Below, one piece after another: positions 15,365 through 23,378 of a stretch of 28,167 bases of DNA (position 1 is its first letter; each line of letters begins with the position of its first letter). The notes under the pieces are model-generated. The model searched no databases, had not been told where the DNA came from, and saw nothing but the letters and a program-made list of their open reading frames with translations. The stretch spans positions 7,177 to 35,343 of the forward strand of contig DCZC01000075.1 in NCBI GenBank assembly GCA_002331565.1, in the 5' to 3' direction. The translations under genes were made by a program, and so were the position numbers. The stretch comes from Gemmatimonas sp. UBA2094 (lineage in GTDB: Bacteria > Gemmatimonadota > Gemmatimonadetes > Gemmatimonadales > Gemmatimonadaceae).

Positions 15365-15478
15365 TCACCGCACTCCATGCAAGTTCAAGCGGTCAGATTC
15401 CTTGAAATGGGCGGCGAGATTGGCGTCGCCATTGTAGTGCGCAGCAGCCAGCTCGTGCTTGGCGTTACCCCCAGCCAT
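15365..15478 (-). CDS. Possible 37-residue small protein
   Basis: A short minus-strand frame beginning MAGGNAKHELAAAHYNGD and ending LNLHGVR, just past the ABC-F stop. The stretch is about 59% GC overall while third codon positions are about 70% GC, the bias expected of coding DNA in a GC-rich genome. The composition (His/Ala/Lys/Asn, no hydrophobic segment) loosely recalls small His-rich HYxxGDxxxAAxHxxxH proteins. No ribosome site precedes the ATG, and it may be a remnant. Confidence 0.35.
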   Translation of the reverse strand: MAGGNAKHELAAAHYNGDANLAAHFKESDRLNLHGVR

Positions 15479-15572
15479 GTGGTACGGGGACCGGTCCGCC
15501 GCCGGTAACAATACGCGGGATTGACGCGTAACTTTTTCGAAGATCGTTCCCGCTCCCCACCGCCAGCCGCCT
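15479..15572. other. Intergenic region before the DUF5916 gene
   Basis: Contains the palindrome GGACCGGTCC and, closer to the gene, TTGACG directly abutting TAACTTTT (15521-15536). TAACTT at 15529-15534 could be a -10-like element, leaving a leader of about 35 nt before the GTG at 15573. No ribosome site is evident. Confidence 0.3.
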
Positions 15573-17951
15573 GTGCTCTCTCTGCTCCTTCCGCTCGTTC
15601 TTGCGGCCTTGACAGCGCCGCCGGTGTCCGCTCGCCCTGCCGAGGCGGGTCCGGTGTATCACGGCCGAACCGGCACGACGGCGGTTGCCGTCCCTCGCGC
15701 GGAGCGAGGGCCGGTGGTCGACGGCACCCTCGACGAGGCCGAATGGAGCACGGCCGCCGTGCTCACGGGCTTCTCGCAGTTCTTTCCGAACGACGGGGTG
15801 GCGGCGCAGGACAGTACCGAAGTCCTCGTGTGGTACAGCGCCACGGCGCTGCACGTCGGGGTGCGGGCGTATGCGGTGCCCGGCTCAGTGCGCGCCACGC
15901 TCGCCGATCGTGATCGCATCACGCAAGACGACAACATCCAGCTGTTCCTCGGCACGTACAACGACAGCCGGCAGGCGCTGGTGTTCGCGGTCAATCCGTT
16001 CGGTGTCCAGAGCGACGGCGTGCTGACGGAAACCGGCGCCGCCTCGGGATTCGGATTCGCCAGCTCGACAGCCAAGGCGCGCGAAGCCACCGACCTCGCC
16101 CCCGACTACGTGTGGCGCTCGAAGGGACGGCTGACCGCAACCGGCTACGAGGTGGAGATCGCCATTCCCTTCAAGAGCCTGCGCTACCGCAACCTCGACG
16201 TCCAGACGTGGCAGCTCAACGTGGTGCGCACCGTGCAGTCCACCGGCCACGAACAGACGTGGACCGCCGCGAAGCGGGCGAGCGCCAGTTTCCTTGCGCA
16301 GTCGGGCACGCTCACCGGGCTGCGTGACTTGCAGCGCGGGGTGACGGTGGACCTCATTCCCACCGTCACCTCGAGCGCCTTCGGCAGTCAGCGCTCCGCC
16401 ACCGAGCCGTGGCGCTATGTCACGCAAACCCCGGAGTTCGGCGGTAGTGCGCGCTGGGGTATCACCAGCAATCTCACGTTGTCCGGTACCGCCAATCCCG
16501 ACTTCTCCCAGGTGGAGGCCGACGCGACCCAATTCTCGCCCGACCCCCGCGTCGCCGTGTTCTTCGCCGAGCGACGTCCGTTCTTTCTGGAGAGCCAGGA
16601 GCAGTTTTCCGTCCCCAATCAGCTGATCTACACGCGGCGCATCACGCAGCCGGTGTTCGCGGCCAAGCTCGCCGGAAAACAGCGGGGCTTCGACATCGGT
16701 GTGCTGAGCGCCGTGGACAGTCGCCAGGCATCGATCACGCAGCGCGACAATCCGGTGTTCGGCATCGTCCGCATGCAGCGCGATCTCGGGAAGCAGAGTC
16801 GTATCGGGATGGTGTACACCGACCGCAGCGAGAGCGGCTCGTGGAATCGCGTCGTGGGGATGGACGGCCGATTCGTGCGGGGCGTGTACAGCGCCACGGC
16901 GCAGGTGGCGCGGAGTTACACCGGGACCGCGGGCGCGACACGAACGGCGCCACTCTGGAACATCGCCGGGGTCCGCAACGGGCAGACCTTCTATGCGCGA
17001 TATGCACTGAGCGGGATTTCGCGCGACTTCGACGCACAAACCGGGTTCATTGCCCGGCCGGGCATCGTGAACCTGCAGGCGACGCACCGATGGAACCGTT
17101 TCGGCGCCCCGGGCGCGCTCATCGAGGTATTCAGCCCCGAGATCTACGTGCTGGGGCGCTACCAATACGCCGACTTCGTGAACCGTCGCGCGGCGCAGGA
17201 CGCCCAGTTGCACCTCCGTACCAACACGCGTCTCCGCGGCGGGTGGCAGGTGGGCGCGCAATGGTTGCGGGAAGAGTTCGGCTACGACCGCGATCTGTAC
17301 ACGAATTACGTGCTGCTCAGGCCCGCCGGATCCGGTCGAGTGGATACGCTACCGTACACCGGTACGAAGCGGCTCCCCAACTCCGACGGGGTGGTGAGCG
17401 TCGGTACGCCGGAGTTCAAGCGGTTCAGTGCGCAGACGGTGTACGTGTGGGGGCAGGACGAGAACTTCCCCGAGTGGAGTTCGGCCAATGTGGTGATCTT
17501 CAACCAGACACTCACGCTGCGGCCGACAGAACAACTGCGCGTTTCCGGCACGTGGTCCTACGATACGTTCCGGCGCAAGACTGATGGTACGCTCGTACTG
17601 TCGCGCAACACCCCGCGCGTGCGCGCCGAGTACCAGATCACGCGTCAGGTATTCGTGCGCGTGATCGGCGAACACTCCGTGGTGCAGCAGGATTCGCTGC
17701 GCGACGATTCCCGTACGGAACTGCCCGTGTACCTGCGACAGTCCGACGGCTCGCTCCGGCGCGCCAATGCATTCCGGCGAACGCGAGCGCGGCTCGACGT
17801 GCTGTTCTCCTATCTGCCGTCACCCGGCACGGTGTTCTACGTGGGATACGGCGATCAGCTGCGCGCCGACGAGCCGACTGGCTACCGTACGCTGCGGCGC
17901 TCGGCCGACGTGTTCTTCGCGAAGGTGAGTTACCTGTTCCGGTTGCGATAG
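15573..17951 (+). CDS. DUF5916 outer-membrane protein with CBM9-like domain
   Basis: A 792-residue exported protein. The GTG at 15573 gives the signal peptide MLSLLLPLVLAALTAPPVSA. Residues about 40-215 form a carbohydrate-binding family 9-like beta-sandwich (VVDGTLDEAEWSTA, VLVWYSATALHVGVRA, DDNIQLFLGTYND, YEVEIAIPFKSLRY). The remainder is DUF5916, with repeated amphipathic strands and the tail VFFAKVSYLFRLR; the final aromatic-rich strand is typical of outer-membrane beta-barrels. Such proteins are common and often multi-copy in Gemmatimonadota and related phyla; the function is unknown, with glycan binding or uptake a guess from the CBM9-like part. The gene ends convergently, overlapping the DUF2071 gene by 22 nt. 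Confidence 0.88.
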   Translation: MLSLLLPLVLAALTAPPVSARPAEAGPVYHGRTGTTAVAVPRAERGPVVDGTLDEAEWSTAAVLTGFSQFFPNDGVAAQDSTEVLVWYSATALHVGVRAYAVPGSVRATLADRDRITQDDNIQLFLGTYNDSRQALVFAVNPFGVQSDGVLTETGAASGFGFASSTAKAREATDLAPDYVWRSKGRLTATGYEVEIAIPFKSLRYRNLDVQTWQLNVVRTVQSTGHEQTWTAAKRASASFLAQSGTLTGLRDLQRGVTVDLIPTVTSSAFGSQRSATEPWRYVTQTPEFGGSARWGITSNLTLSGTANPDFSQVEADATQFSPDPRVAVFFAERRPFFLESQEQFSVPNQLIYTRRITQPVFAAKLAGKQRGFDIGVLSAVDSRQASITQRDNPVFGIVRMQRDLGKQSRIGMVYTDRSESGSWNRVVGMDGRFVRGVYSATAQVARSYTGTAGATRTAPLWNIAGVRNGQTFYARYALSGISRDFDAQTGFIARPGIVNLQATHRWNRFGAPGALIEVFSPEIYVLGRYQYADFVNRRAAQDAQLHLRTNTRLRGGWQVGAQWLREEFGYDRDLYTNYVLLRPAGSGRVDTLPYTGTKRLPNSDGVVSVGTPEFKRFSAQTVYVWGQDENFPEWSSANVVIFNQTLTLRPTEQLRVSGTWSYDTFRRKTDGTLVLSRNTPRVRAEYQITRQVFVRVIGEHSVVQQDSLRDDSRTELPVYLRQSDGSLRRANAFRRTRARLDVLFSYLPSPGTVFYVGYGDQLRADEPTGYRTLRRSADVFFAKVSYLFRLR

Positions 17952-18688
17952 GCGTCGCCTGACCGCCCGTCGTTCCAGTACCGCTGCGGGGAGATCCGTC
18001 GCAAGGAATGGATCGCCACGTGCACGGGCTCGGCGGCCAGCACCGAGGCGGGAGCGCCGGGCAGCTCGTATCCCGCCAGCACCGCGGGGCCGGTATCGTA
18101 GCGATCGACCGTGGGCACGTGGATGCGGTACGGCGCGTGCGCTACGTACCCGCGATACAGCCGCTGGCGGACGTCAGCGCAGTACAGCGCGTACCGCTCC
18201 ACGAGGAAGTGTTCGAGCGTCCCGTTGGTGGCCGGCTGCCCGGGACCGTGGGTCCGCCACGCGTACTCCCACGCTGCGTCGGGGGCTGCACGCCGCTGGC
18301 TCCGGTAGGTCAAGGTGTCGGCCGTTCGCCGGGCCTGCATGCGGGCGTGCATGTAGGGCAGATGAAACAGACGCCGCGCAATCTCCACGGCGATCGGCTG
18401 ATTGCAGTCGAGCGAATGGAACCACACGCCCGGCACTCCCTCGGCGTCGCGCACGTAGGTGCGCACGTTGAGCTCGAGGAACCACGACAACCCGGGGAGT
18501 GGGGGAAGCCACCGCGGGCGAACGCGGGCCATCGCGAACGGCACGATGCCCACCCACGCGTCACCGTCGAATGTGTCCACGAACAGACCGGGTGGCAACT
18601 TCGATTGAACCGTCGACGCCGCCATGCGCCAATGCAGGAAAAGCAGATCATGCCACCGTTGCGAACCGACGACGGGGCCGGTGAGCAT
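17930..18688 (-). CDS. DUF2071 (YqjF-like) family protein
   Basis: A cytoplasmic protein of about 252 residues. The N-terminal core RWHDLLFLHWRMAAS, LPPGLFVDTFDGDAWVGIVPF and the following FLELNVRTYVRD, GVWFHSLD are the DUF2071 pattern. Biochemical function of the family is unknown. Two starts are possible: ATG at 18688, at the exact centre of a 32-nt palindrome, or ATG at 18712, which adds eight residues encoded by one arm. Neither has a clear ribosome site; the conserved region begins after both. It is downstream of two amidohydrolase genes on the same strand (41-nt gap) and overlaps the DUF5916 gene at the 3' end. Confidence 0.82.
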   Translation of the reverse strand: MLTGPVVGSQRWHDLLFLHWRMAASTVQSKLPPGLFVDTFDGDAWVGIVPFAMARVRPRWLPPLPGLSWFLELNVRTYVRDAEGVPGVWFHSLDCNQPIAVEIARRLFHLPYMHARMQARRTADTLTYRSQRRAAPDAAWEYAWRTHGPGQPATNGTLEHFLVERYALYCADVRQRLYRGYVAHAPYRIHVPTVDRYDTGPAVLAGYELPGAPASVLAAEPVHVAIHSLRRISPQRYWNDGRSGDAYRNRNR

Positions 18689-18703
18689 GCTCACCGGCCC
18701 CGT
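18672..18703. repeat. Perfect 32-nt palindrome between amidohydrolase and DUF2071 genes
   Basis: Starts ACGGGGCCGGTGAGCA, and the other half is its exact reverse complement. It can form a 13-15-bp GC-rich hairpin in RNA of either strand. It follows the amidohydrolase stop (18730) in the direction of transcription, as a terminator would, but has no T-run. The central GCATGC holds the likely DUF2071 start codon. Confidence 0.6.
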
Positions 18704-18729
18704 TCCCGTCATCTGCAGCGTTGAACGAC

Positions 18730-20157
18730 TCAACTCGCGATCTTCTTCTTCTGCTGGTTGATCTTCTCCAGATACTTCTTGAAGAACTGCTTCTGGATGT
18801 CGTTCATGTCGATCTCGCGACCCTGGATGTACGACTGGATGACGTTCGACGTCATATCCAGCGGCGTGCCGGTGGTAATGATGAGCGTGGCTTCCTTCCC
18901 CACCTCCAGCGATCCCACCTTGTCGGCCACGCCCATGAACTCGGCGGCGTTGATGGTCACCGCCTTGAGGGCCTCCTCCTCCGGCAGCCCGAACGCGACG
19001 GCCACACCGGCATCCCACGGCAGGCGGTAGCTGTACAGTGCGTTGCCTTCGCCGGCGATGGCGAACTTCACCCCGGCCTTGTACAGGGCCGCCGGGGTGC
19101 TGTACGCCTCGTCATAGCCGTCGTCGCTGCGCGGCGGCGCCGACATGGTGGACGTGAGAATCACCGGCACGCTCTCGCCCTTGAGGCGGGAGGCGACCTG
19201 CAAGGCATCGCGGCCACCACGGATCACGAGCTTGACCCCTTCCTGCTTCGCCCACGTGATCGCGTCGTTGATCTGCGACATGGTCTCCGCCGCCACCACC
19301 ACGGGTATGTCGCCGTTGAGCGCCGGAATCATGGCGGCGTACCGGGTGTCGGTACGCACCGGCTGCCCCGACTTGACGGCATCACGATAGGCCCGCGCCT
19401 CGCCGAAGAAGTTGCGGATCTCCTCCACCTGCTCGGCGTACGTCTTGGGCGCTGGCTGCGGACGGCCGCCGAAGCCCGGTGGCGGTCCACCACCGCCGCG
19501 CCGCGGACGCCCGTTGGGGTCGGGCCAGTTCACGTTGAGCGCAGCGGCGCCCTTCATGCTCATCTCCTCCCACGTCCAGCCCTCGAGCGAGATGGCCGAT
19601 GACAGCCCCGAGATGAGCCCGCCGCCCGGTGTGGCGAAGGACACGAGTACGCCGGCCGAACGGGTGGTTCCGATGTGGCGGCTCTCGGCATTCACCGCGA
19701 CATCCGGACGCACGTTCGGATTGAAGTCGCCGAGTTCGTTGACGTCGTTCGAAACATCTACGGCGCCGATCTCCGAAATGCCCACCGTGCTGTACGCATC
19801 AATGAGTCCCGGGTAGATGTGCTTGCCGGTATAGTCCACCACCTTCGCGCCACGCGGCGTGGCGACCTCCGGGCCGCCGATCGCGAGGATCTTGCCGCGA
19901 TCCATGACGATGGTGCCGTTGGTGATGGTGCCCTTCGTGACGGTGTGAATCGTGGCGCCCTTGAGCACGAGCGGCTGCGACTGCGGCGCGGTGGGAATCA
20001 GCACCTGCGCCGACGCATCGGACGCGGTGAGCGTACCCGCGCCCACGCCGGCGATCGCCAGCGACGAAGAAAGGGCGGCCACACGCGCGGCCATGTGGAG
20101 CTTCGTGTGCAATGCGTTGCGCATGCTGTGCACCAGGTTGGTCGTGAAGATGGCCAT
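18730..20157 (-). CDS. Amidohydrolase-family protein with lost metal ligands
   Basis: An exported 475-residue protein of the amidohydrolase superfamily. The signal peptide lies in residues about 20-52 (AALSSSLAIAGVGAGTLTA ending ASAQ). The beta-sandwich strands (LVLKGATIHTV, GTIVMDRGKILAIGG) and the barrel entry HIYPGLIDAYSTVG are clear. However, the metal-binding H-x-H after PGLID is Y122-S-T124, and the usual late catalytic aspartate region reads AIAGEGN. The protein is thus probably inactive as a metal hydrolase or uses another mechanism. A Gly/Pro-rich insert (RPRRGGGGPPPGFGG) and a Lys/Gln-rich C-terminus are unusual. The ATG follows the upstream amidohydrolase stop by 2 nt, with GGGGAGC 8 nt before it, so the two are translated together. 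Confidence 0.88.
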   Translation of the reverse strand: MAIFTTNLVHSMRNALHTKLHMAARVAALSSSLAIAGVGAGTLTASDASAQVLIPTAPQSQPLVLKGATIHTVTKGTITNGTIVMDRGKILAIGGPEVATPRGAKVVDYTGKHIYPGLIDAYSTVGISEIGAVDVSNDVNELGDFNPNVRPDVAVNAESRHIGTTRSAGVLVSFATPGGGLISGLSSAISLEGWTWEEMSMKGAAALNVNWPDPNGRPRRGGGGPPPGFGGRPQPAPKTYAEQVEEIRNFFGEARAYRDAVKSGQPVRTDTRYAAMIPALNGDIPVVVAAETMSQINDAITWAKQEGVKLVIRGGRDALQVASRLKGESVPVILTSTMSAPPRSDDGYDEAYSTPAALYKAGVKFAIAGEGNALYSYRLPWDAGVAVAFGLPEEEALKAVTINAAEFMGVADKVGSLEVGKEATLIITTGTPLDMTSNVIQSYIQGREIDMNDIQKQFFKKYLEKINQQKKKIAS

Positions 20158-20159
20158 GC

Positions 20160-23150
20160 TCAGTTGCTCCCCGGGCGGCCACGCGCCGGTGCACCGGCGG
20201 GTGCCGCGTCGGCCGGCCCGGCGGCGATGATCGCCTGAATGAGTTGTGCGCGCTGCTTGGCGATTTCCTCGCGCGAGAGCTTGTCCTCGTCGAGCGAGAA
20301 GTACTTGCGGCCATCCACCCAGGTCTGTTCAGCCTTGGTGAACTGCGACAGCGGATTGCCGTTCCAGATCACGAAGTCGGCATCCTTGCCCGCTTCGAGC
20401 GACCCGATGCGGCTGTCGATCGCGATAGCCTTGGCCGCGTTGATCGTGACCGTGTTCATGGCGTCGATCTCGTTCACGCCGCTGCGCAGCAGCTTGCCCG
20501 CTTCCCAGTTCATGCGCGTGGAGATCTCGTTGTCGTCCGAGTGCAGCGACGTCACTACGCCGGCCTCCATGAGCAGACGCGCATTGTAGCTGGTGGCGTC
20601 GTACGCTTCCATCTTGAAGGCGCCCCAGTCGCTCCACACCACGGCGGCCACGCCGGACTTCTTGAGCTCGTCGGCGATCTTGTACGCTTCCACGCCGTGC
20701 TGCAGCGTCTGCACCTTGAACCCGAATTCCTCGGTGAGGCGCACGAGCGCGAGGAACTCGTCGGCGCGATAGCCGTGCGACGAAACGAGCAGCTTCCGGT
20801 TGAGGATGTCGAGCAGCGCTTCCATGCGCAGATCCTTGCGCGGCGGAATGCCGGTCTTCGTCTTCTCCCAGGTCTTCCACTCCTTCTCGTAGTCACGCGC
20901 GGCCAGGAAGTGGTCGCGGATGATCTCCTGCACGCCCATGCGCGTGTTCGGGTAGCGGTTCGGCGAACGCTTGGGGTTTTCGCCCAGCGCGAACTTCACC
21001 GTACGCGGCGCGCCCTGGATCTTGTACTCGTCGGGGAGCGAGCCCCAGCGGATCTTCACGAACACGTTCTCGCCGCCGATGGGGTTGGCGGAGCCGTGCT
21101 TGATCATCGTGGTCGTGAGCCCACCCGCCAGCTGGCGGTAGAACCAGATGTTGTTGTGGGTGATCACGTCACCCATCTGCACTTCCGGGACGATGGCGAA
21201 CCCGCTCTCGTTGATCGAGCTCACGCCGCCGTGCGTGTGCGGATCGATGAGCCCCGGCGTGACGTGCTTGCCGGTGGCGTCGATTTCCACCGCCCCCTTC
21301 GGCGCGTCGAGCTTCTGCCCCACCTTCACGACCTTGCCAGCCTGCACGAGGAGGTCGGCGTTCTCGAGCTTGCCCTGCGGGCCCTGCGTCCACACAGTCG
21401 CATTGCGTACCACGAGCACCGCGGGCTGTGCGGGCTGCGAGGAGCGGCCGAACTCCATGGCCGGACGGATGAACGGCAGGTCGAGCTTCGGCACCTTCAC
21501 CGCCACGGCGCCGCGCGCGGGGCCCTGGAACGGTTCGGTCCGCGTACCCTTGTAGTTGGCGTCGGTGCCGTTGGGTAGCGACATCCACCCGAAGAAGGTG
21601 TTGTCCTGCACCGAGCCGGAGAGCAGCACCGACCCTTCGAGTCCGAGCTGCTCGCCGTTGAAGGTCGCCTCGAGGCGGCCGGTCTCGGCGATGATGCGCA
21701 CGCCGGTGAGGTTCACCGGACGGCGGCCCGGCATCTCCACCGTGCCGCGGATGCGATTCAGCGGGCCTTCGAGACGCAGGGTGGCGCTCTTGAACGTGCC
21801 GGCGTCTTCCGATGCGATCGTCCAGGTGCCGCGCGGATCCACCTGCGGCGGACGGGTCACTCCGTAGCGCGCACCCTGCACCCACACGTCGCGGATGGTG
21901 GCCTCTTCGGTGAACAGGTCACCCTCGGCCACGACGAGGTTGGCGGCCTTGCCCACGGCAATCGTGCCGTGCGTCTTGTCGATGCCGAGAATGCCGGCCG
22001 GCACCGTGGTGAGTGCGGCAAGCGCCTTGTCCGGCGCGAGACCGCGGGCCACGGCGACGCGCAGGTTGGGGAGGAACTGATTGAGCGACGACAGCCCGTC
22101 GGCCGTGATGGCGAACGGAATGTTGTTGGCGGCGAGTTGCGCCGGATTGGTGGGCGCGAGATACCAGTGACGCAGATCGGCGAGCGACACGTTGCTGGCC
22201 GCTTCCGGGTTGCTCACGTTCGGCGCGTCGGGGAACGACAGCGGCACGATGAGCGGTTGCGTGCGCGTCTTGAGCACGTCGACGAGGCGGTATTCCTGCC
22301 CGTTGCCGCGGAACCACGGCGTGAGCTTGTATTCGCCCGCCAGCTTGTAGGCGCGGAGATACTCCTCCTCGCTTTCCGTCTGGAAGAGCACCGGCTGCGC
22401 ACCCTTCACGGCCTTGCCCAGGGCCGCGAGGGCCTCGCTCGTCTCGGGCGGCAGGATGGAGCGGCCGCTCGTTTCGTAGGCGCCCCACGCGCGGATGTAC
22501 CACTCCGCATCGAGGAACGTCTGCTTCATGAGCGCGACGGTGCCCATCGTGGAGTTGGGGTACATCCCGCCAAGGGCGAACGACCGCGTGAACCCGATGG
22601 TCTGCGCGAGGTCGGGGCGGATGACCCGCTCACGCACGCCCACGTCACCCAGCTGTACCACCGAGGCGCTGCCGCGGAAAATCCCCTGCCGTGGCACCGC
22701 GAGCGCGGCACCGAAGCCGAGCGACCGGAGGGCCTGACGGCGGGTGGAGTCTTCCTTCGCGTTGGCGGTGGTGCTGAACCAGGCGCGCACCTGGGGATTC
22801 CAGTGCGTGGGGCCCACGTCGCCACCCTGCTGCGGCGCATCGCCGCCGAGGTCGGCATGGGCGTCGACGAACCCGGGGTACACGGTCAGACCCTTGAGGT
22901 CCCACACTCGAGCGCCGGCCGGGGCCGGGGCGCCCGCAGCGACGGCCGTGATGACGCCGTTGCGGACGACGATGGTAGCGTTGTCGAGCACCTGGCCGGG
23001 GGCGGTGACGACCCGGGCGCCGACGAGGGCGTGGAACCCGGTGCCGTTGGCACGCAAGCCGGCAACCGGCTCGGTGCGACTCGACTGCTGGGCCCCGAGT
23101 GAGCCGGCGCCAAGCAAGGCCAGGCTCAACAATGAGCGAACGACTTTCAC
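20160..23150 (-). CDS. Exported double-domain amidohydrolase
   Basis: A 996-residue exported protein made of two amidohydrolase-like halves. The GTG at 23150 gives the signal peptide MKVVRSLLSLALLGAGSLGAQ and has GGGAGC 5 nt upstream; an ATG at 23261 would add a Pro/Arg-rich stretch unlike a signal. The N-terminal half (about 40-440) has VYPGFVDAHADLGGD, where the H-x-H metal motif is H98-A-D100. The C-terminal half (about 590-970) is intact: GLIDPHTHGG (H638, H640), SSHGYRADE, LQHGVEAY and SLHSDDNE, the histidine and aspartate ligands of a binuclear-metal enzyme. Between them is a beta-sandwich region (about 450-560). Imidazolonepropionase/dipeptidase-like relatives act on cyclic amides or peptides; the substrate here is unknown. 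The partner gene downstream is a further degenerate copy. Confidence 0.9.
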   Translation of the reverse strand: MKVVRSLLSLALLGAGSLGAQQSSRTEPVAGLRANGTGFHALVGARVVTAPGQVLDNATIVVRNGVITAVAAGAPAPAGARVWDLKGLTVYPGFVDAHADLGGDAPQQGGDVGPTHWNPQVRAWFSTTANAKEDSTRRQALRSLGFGAALAVPRQGIFRGSASVVQLGDVGVRERVIRPDLAQTIGFTRSFALGGMYPNSTMGTVALMKQTFLDAEWYIRAWGAYETSGRSILPPETSEALAALGKAVKGAQPVLFQTESEEEYLRAYKLAGEYKLTPWFRGNGQEYRLVDVLKTRTQPLIVPLSFPDAPNVSNPEAASNVSLADLRHWYLAPTNPAQLAANNIPFAITADGLSSLNQFLPNLRVAVARGLAPDKALAALTTVPAGILGIDKTHGTIAVGKAANLVVAEGDLFTEEATIRDVWVQGARYGVTRPPQVDPRGTWTIASEDAGTFKSATLRLEGPLNRIRGTVEMPGRRPVNLTGVRIIAETGRLEATFNGEQLGLEGSVLLSGSVQDNTFFGWMSLPNGTDANYKGTRTEPFQGPARGAVAVKVPKLDLPFIRPAMEFGRSSQPAQPAVLVVRNATVWTQGPQGKLENADLLVQAGKVVKVGQKLDAPKGAVEIDATGKHVTPGLIDPHTHGGVSSINESGFAIVPEVQMGDVITHNNIWFYRQLAGGLTTTMIKHGSANPIGGENVFVKIRWGSLPDEYKIQGAPRTVKFALGENPKRSPNRYPNTRMGVQEIIRDHFLAARDYEKEWKTWEKTKTGIPPRKDLRMEALLDILNRKLLVSSHGYRADEFLALVRLTEEFGFKVQTLQHGVEAYKIADELKKSGVAAVVWSDWGAFKMEAYDATSYNARLLMEAGVVTSLHSDDNEISTRMNWEAGKLLRSGVNEIDAMNTVTINAAKAIAIDSRIGSLEAGKDADFVIWNGNPLSQFTKAEQTWVDGRKYFSLDEDKLSREEIAKQRAQLIQAIIAAGPADAAPAGAPARGRPGSN

Positions 23151-23163
23151 GAAATGCTCCCGG

Positions 23164-23185
23164 GGCGGGACGCGAGGGTCCCGCC
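23164..23185 (-). promoter_or_regulatory. Hairpin abutting the ribosome site of the amidohydrolase operon
   Basis: GGCGGGAC, a 6-nt loop and GTCCCGCC form a perfect 8-bp stem. On the minus strand it ends 2 nt before GGGAGC (23161-23156), the ribosome site of the GTG at 23150. It could insulate or regulate translation. Confidence 0.45.
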
Positions 23186-23351
23186 GGTGACGGAGGGGTG
23201 GAAGAGGGGGCGGTCCGGCGGTGGTGCGGCACGCATGTGCCCGGCCGGCCACGCTCAACATTGCGGCTGAACGCGTCCGTAATCAAACGGGCAGGGGGCC
23301 CCGGACGTTCGGAGCCCGCCATCCGGGACGGCCGGCGCCGCCGGGACCCGC

Positions 23352-23357
23352 TATCCT
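23352..23357 (+). promoter_or_regulatory. TATCCT -10-like box before the zinc-ribbon SDR
   Basis: TATCCT followed by 6 nt (TGGGGG) and an ATG at 23364 that opens a four-codon frame ending over the SDR start. No convincing -35 box is seen upstream. Confidence 0.4.
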
Positions 23358-23363
23358 TGGGGG

Positions 23364-23378
23364 ATGGTGAAGACATGA
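23364..23378 (+). CDS. Candidate leaderless mini-ORF MVKT
   Basis: ATG GTG AAG ACA TGA: four codons whose stop overlaps the SDR start codon as ATGA (23375-23378). The ATG is 6 nt after TATCCT. The GGGGG at 23359-23363 could alternatively be a distant ribosome site for the SDR start, making this frame incidental. Confidence 0.3.
   Translation: MVKT

Noticed and set aside
20244..21578. 444-codon plus-strand frame opposite the large amidohydrolase
   Set aside because: Antisense shadow: Arg/His/Val-rich, no domain; the minus-strand protein has conserved metal motifs.
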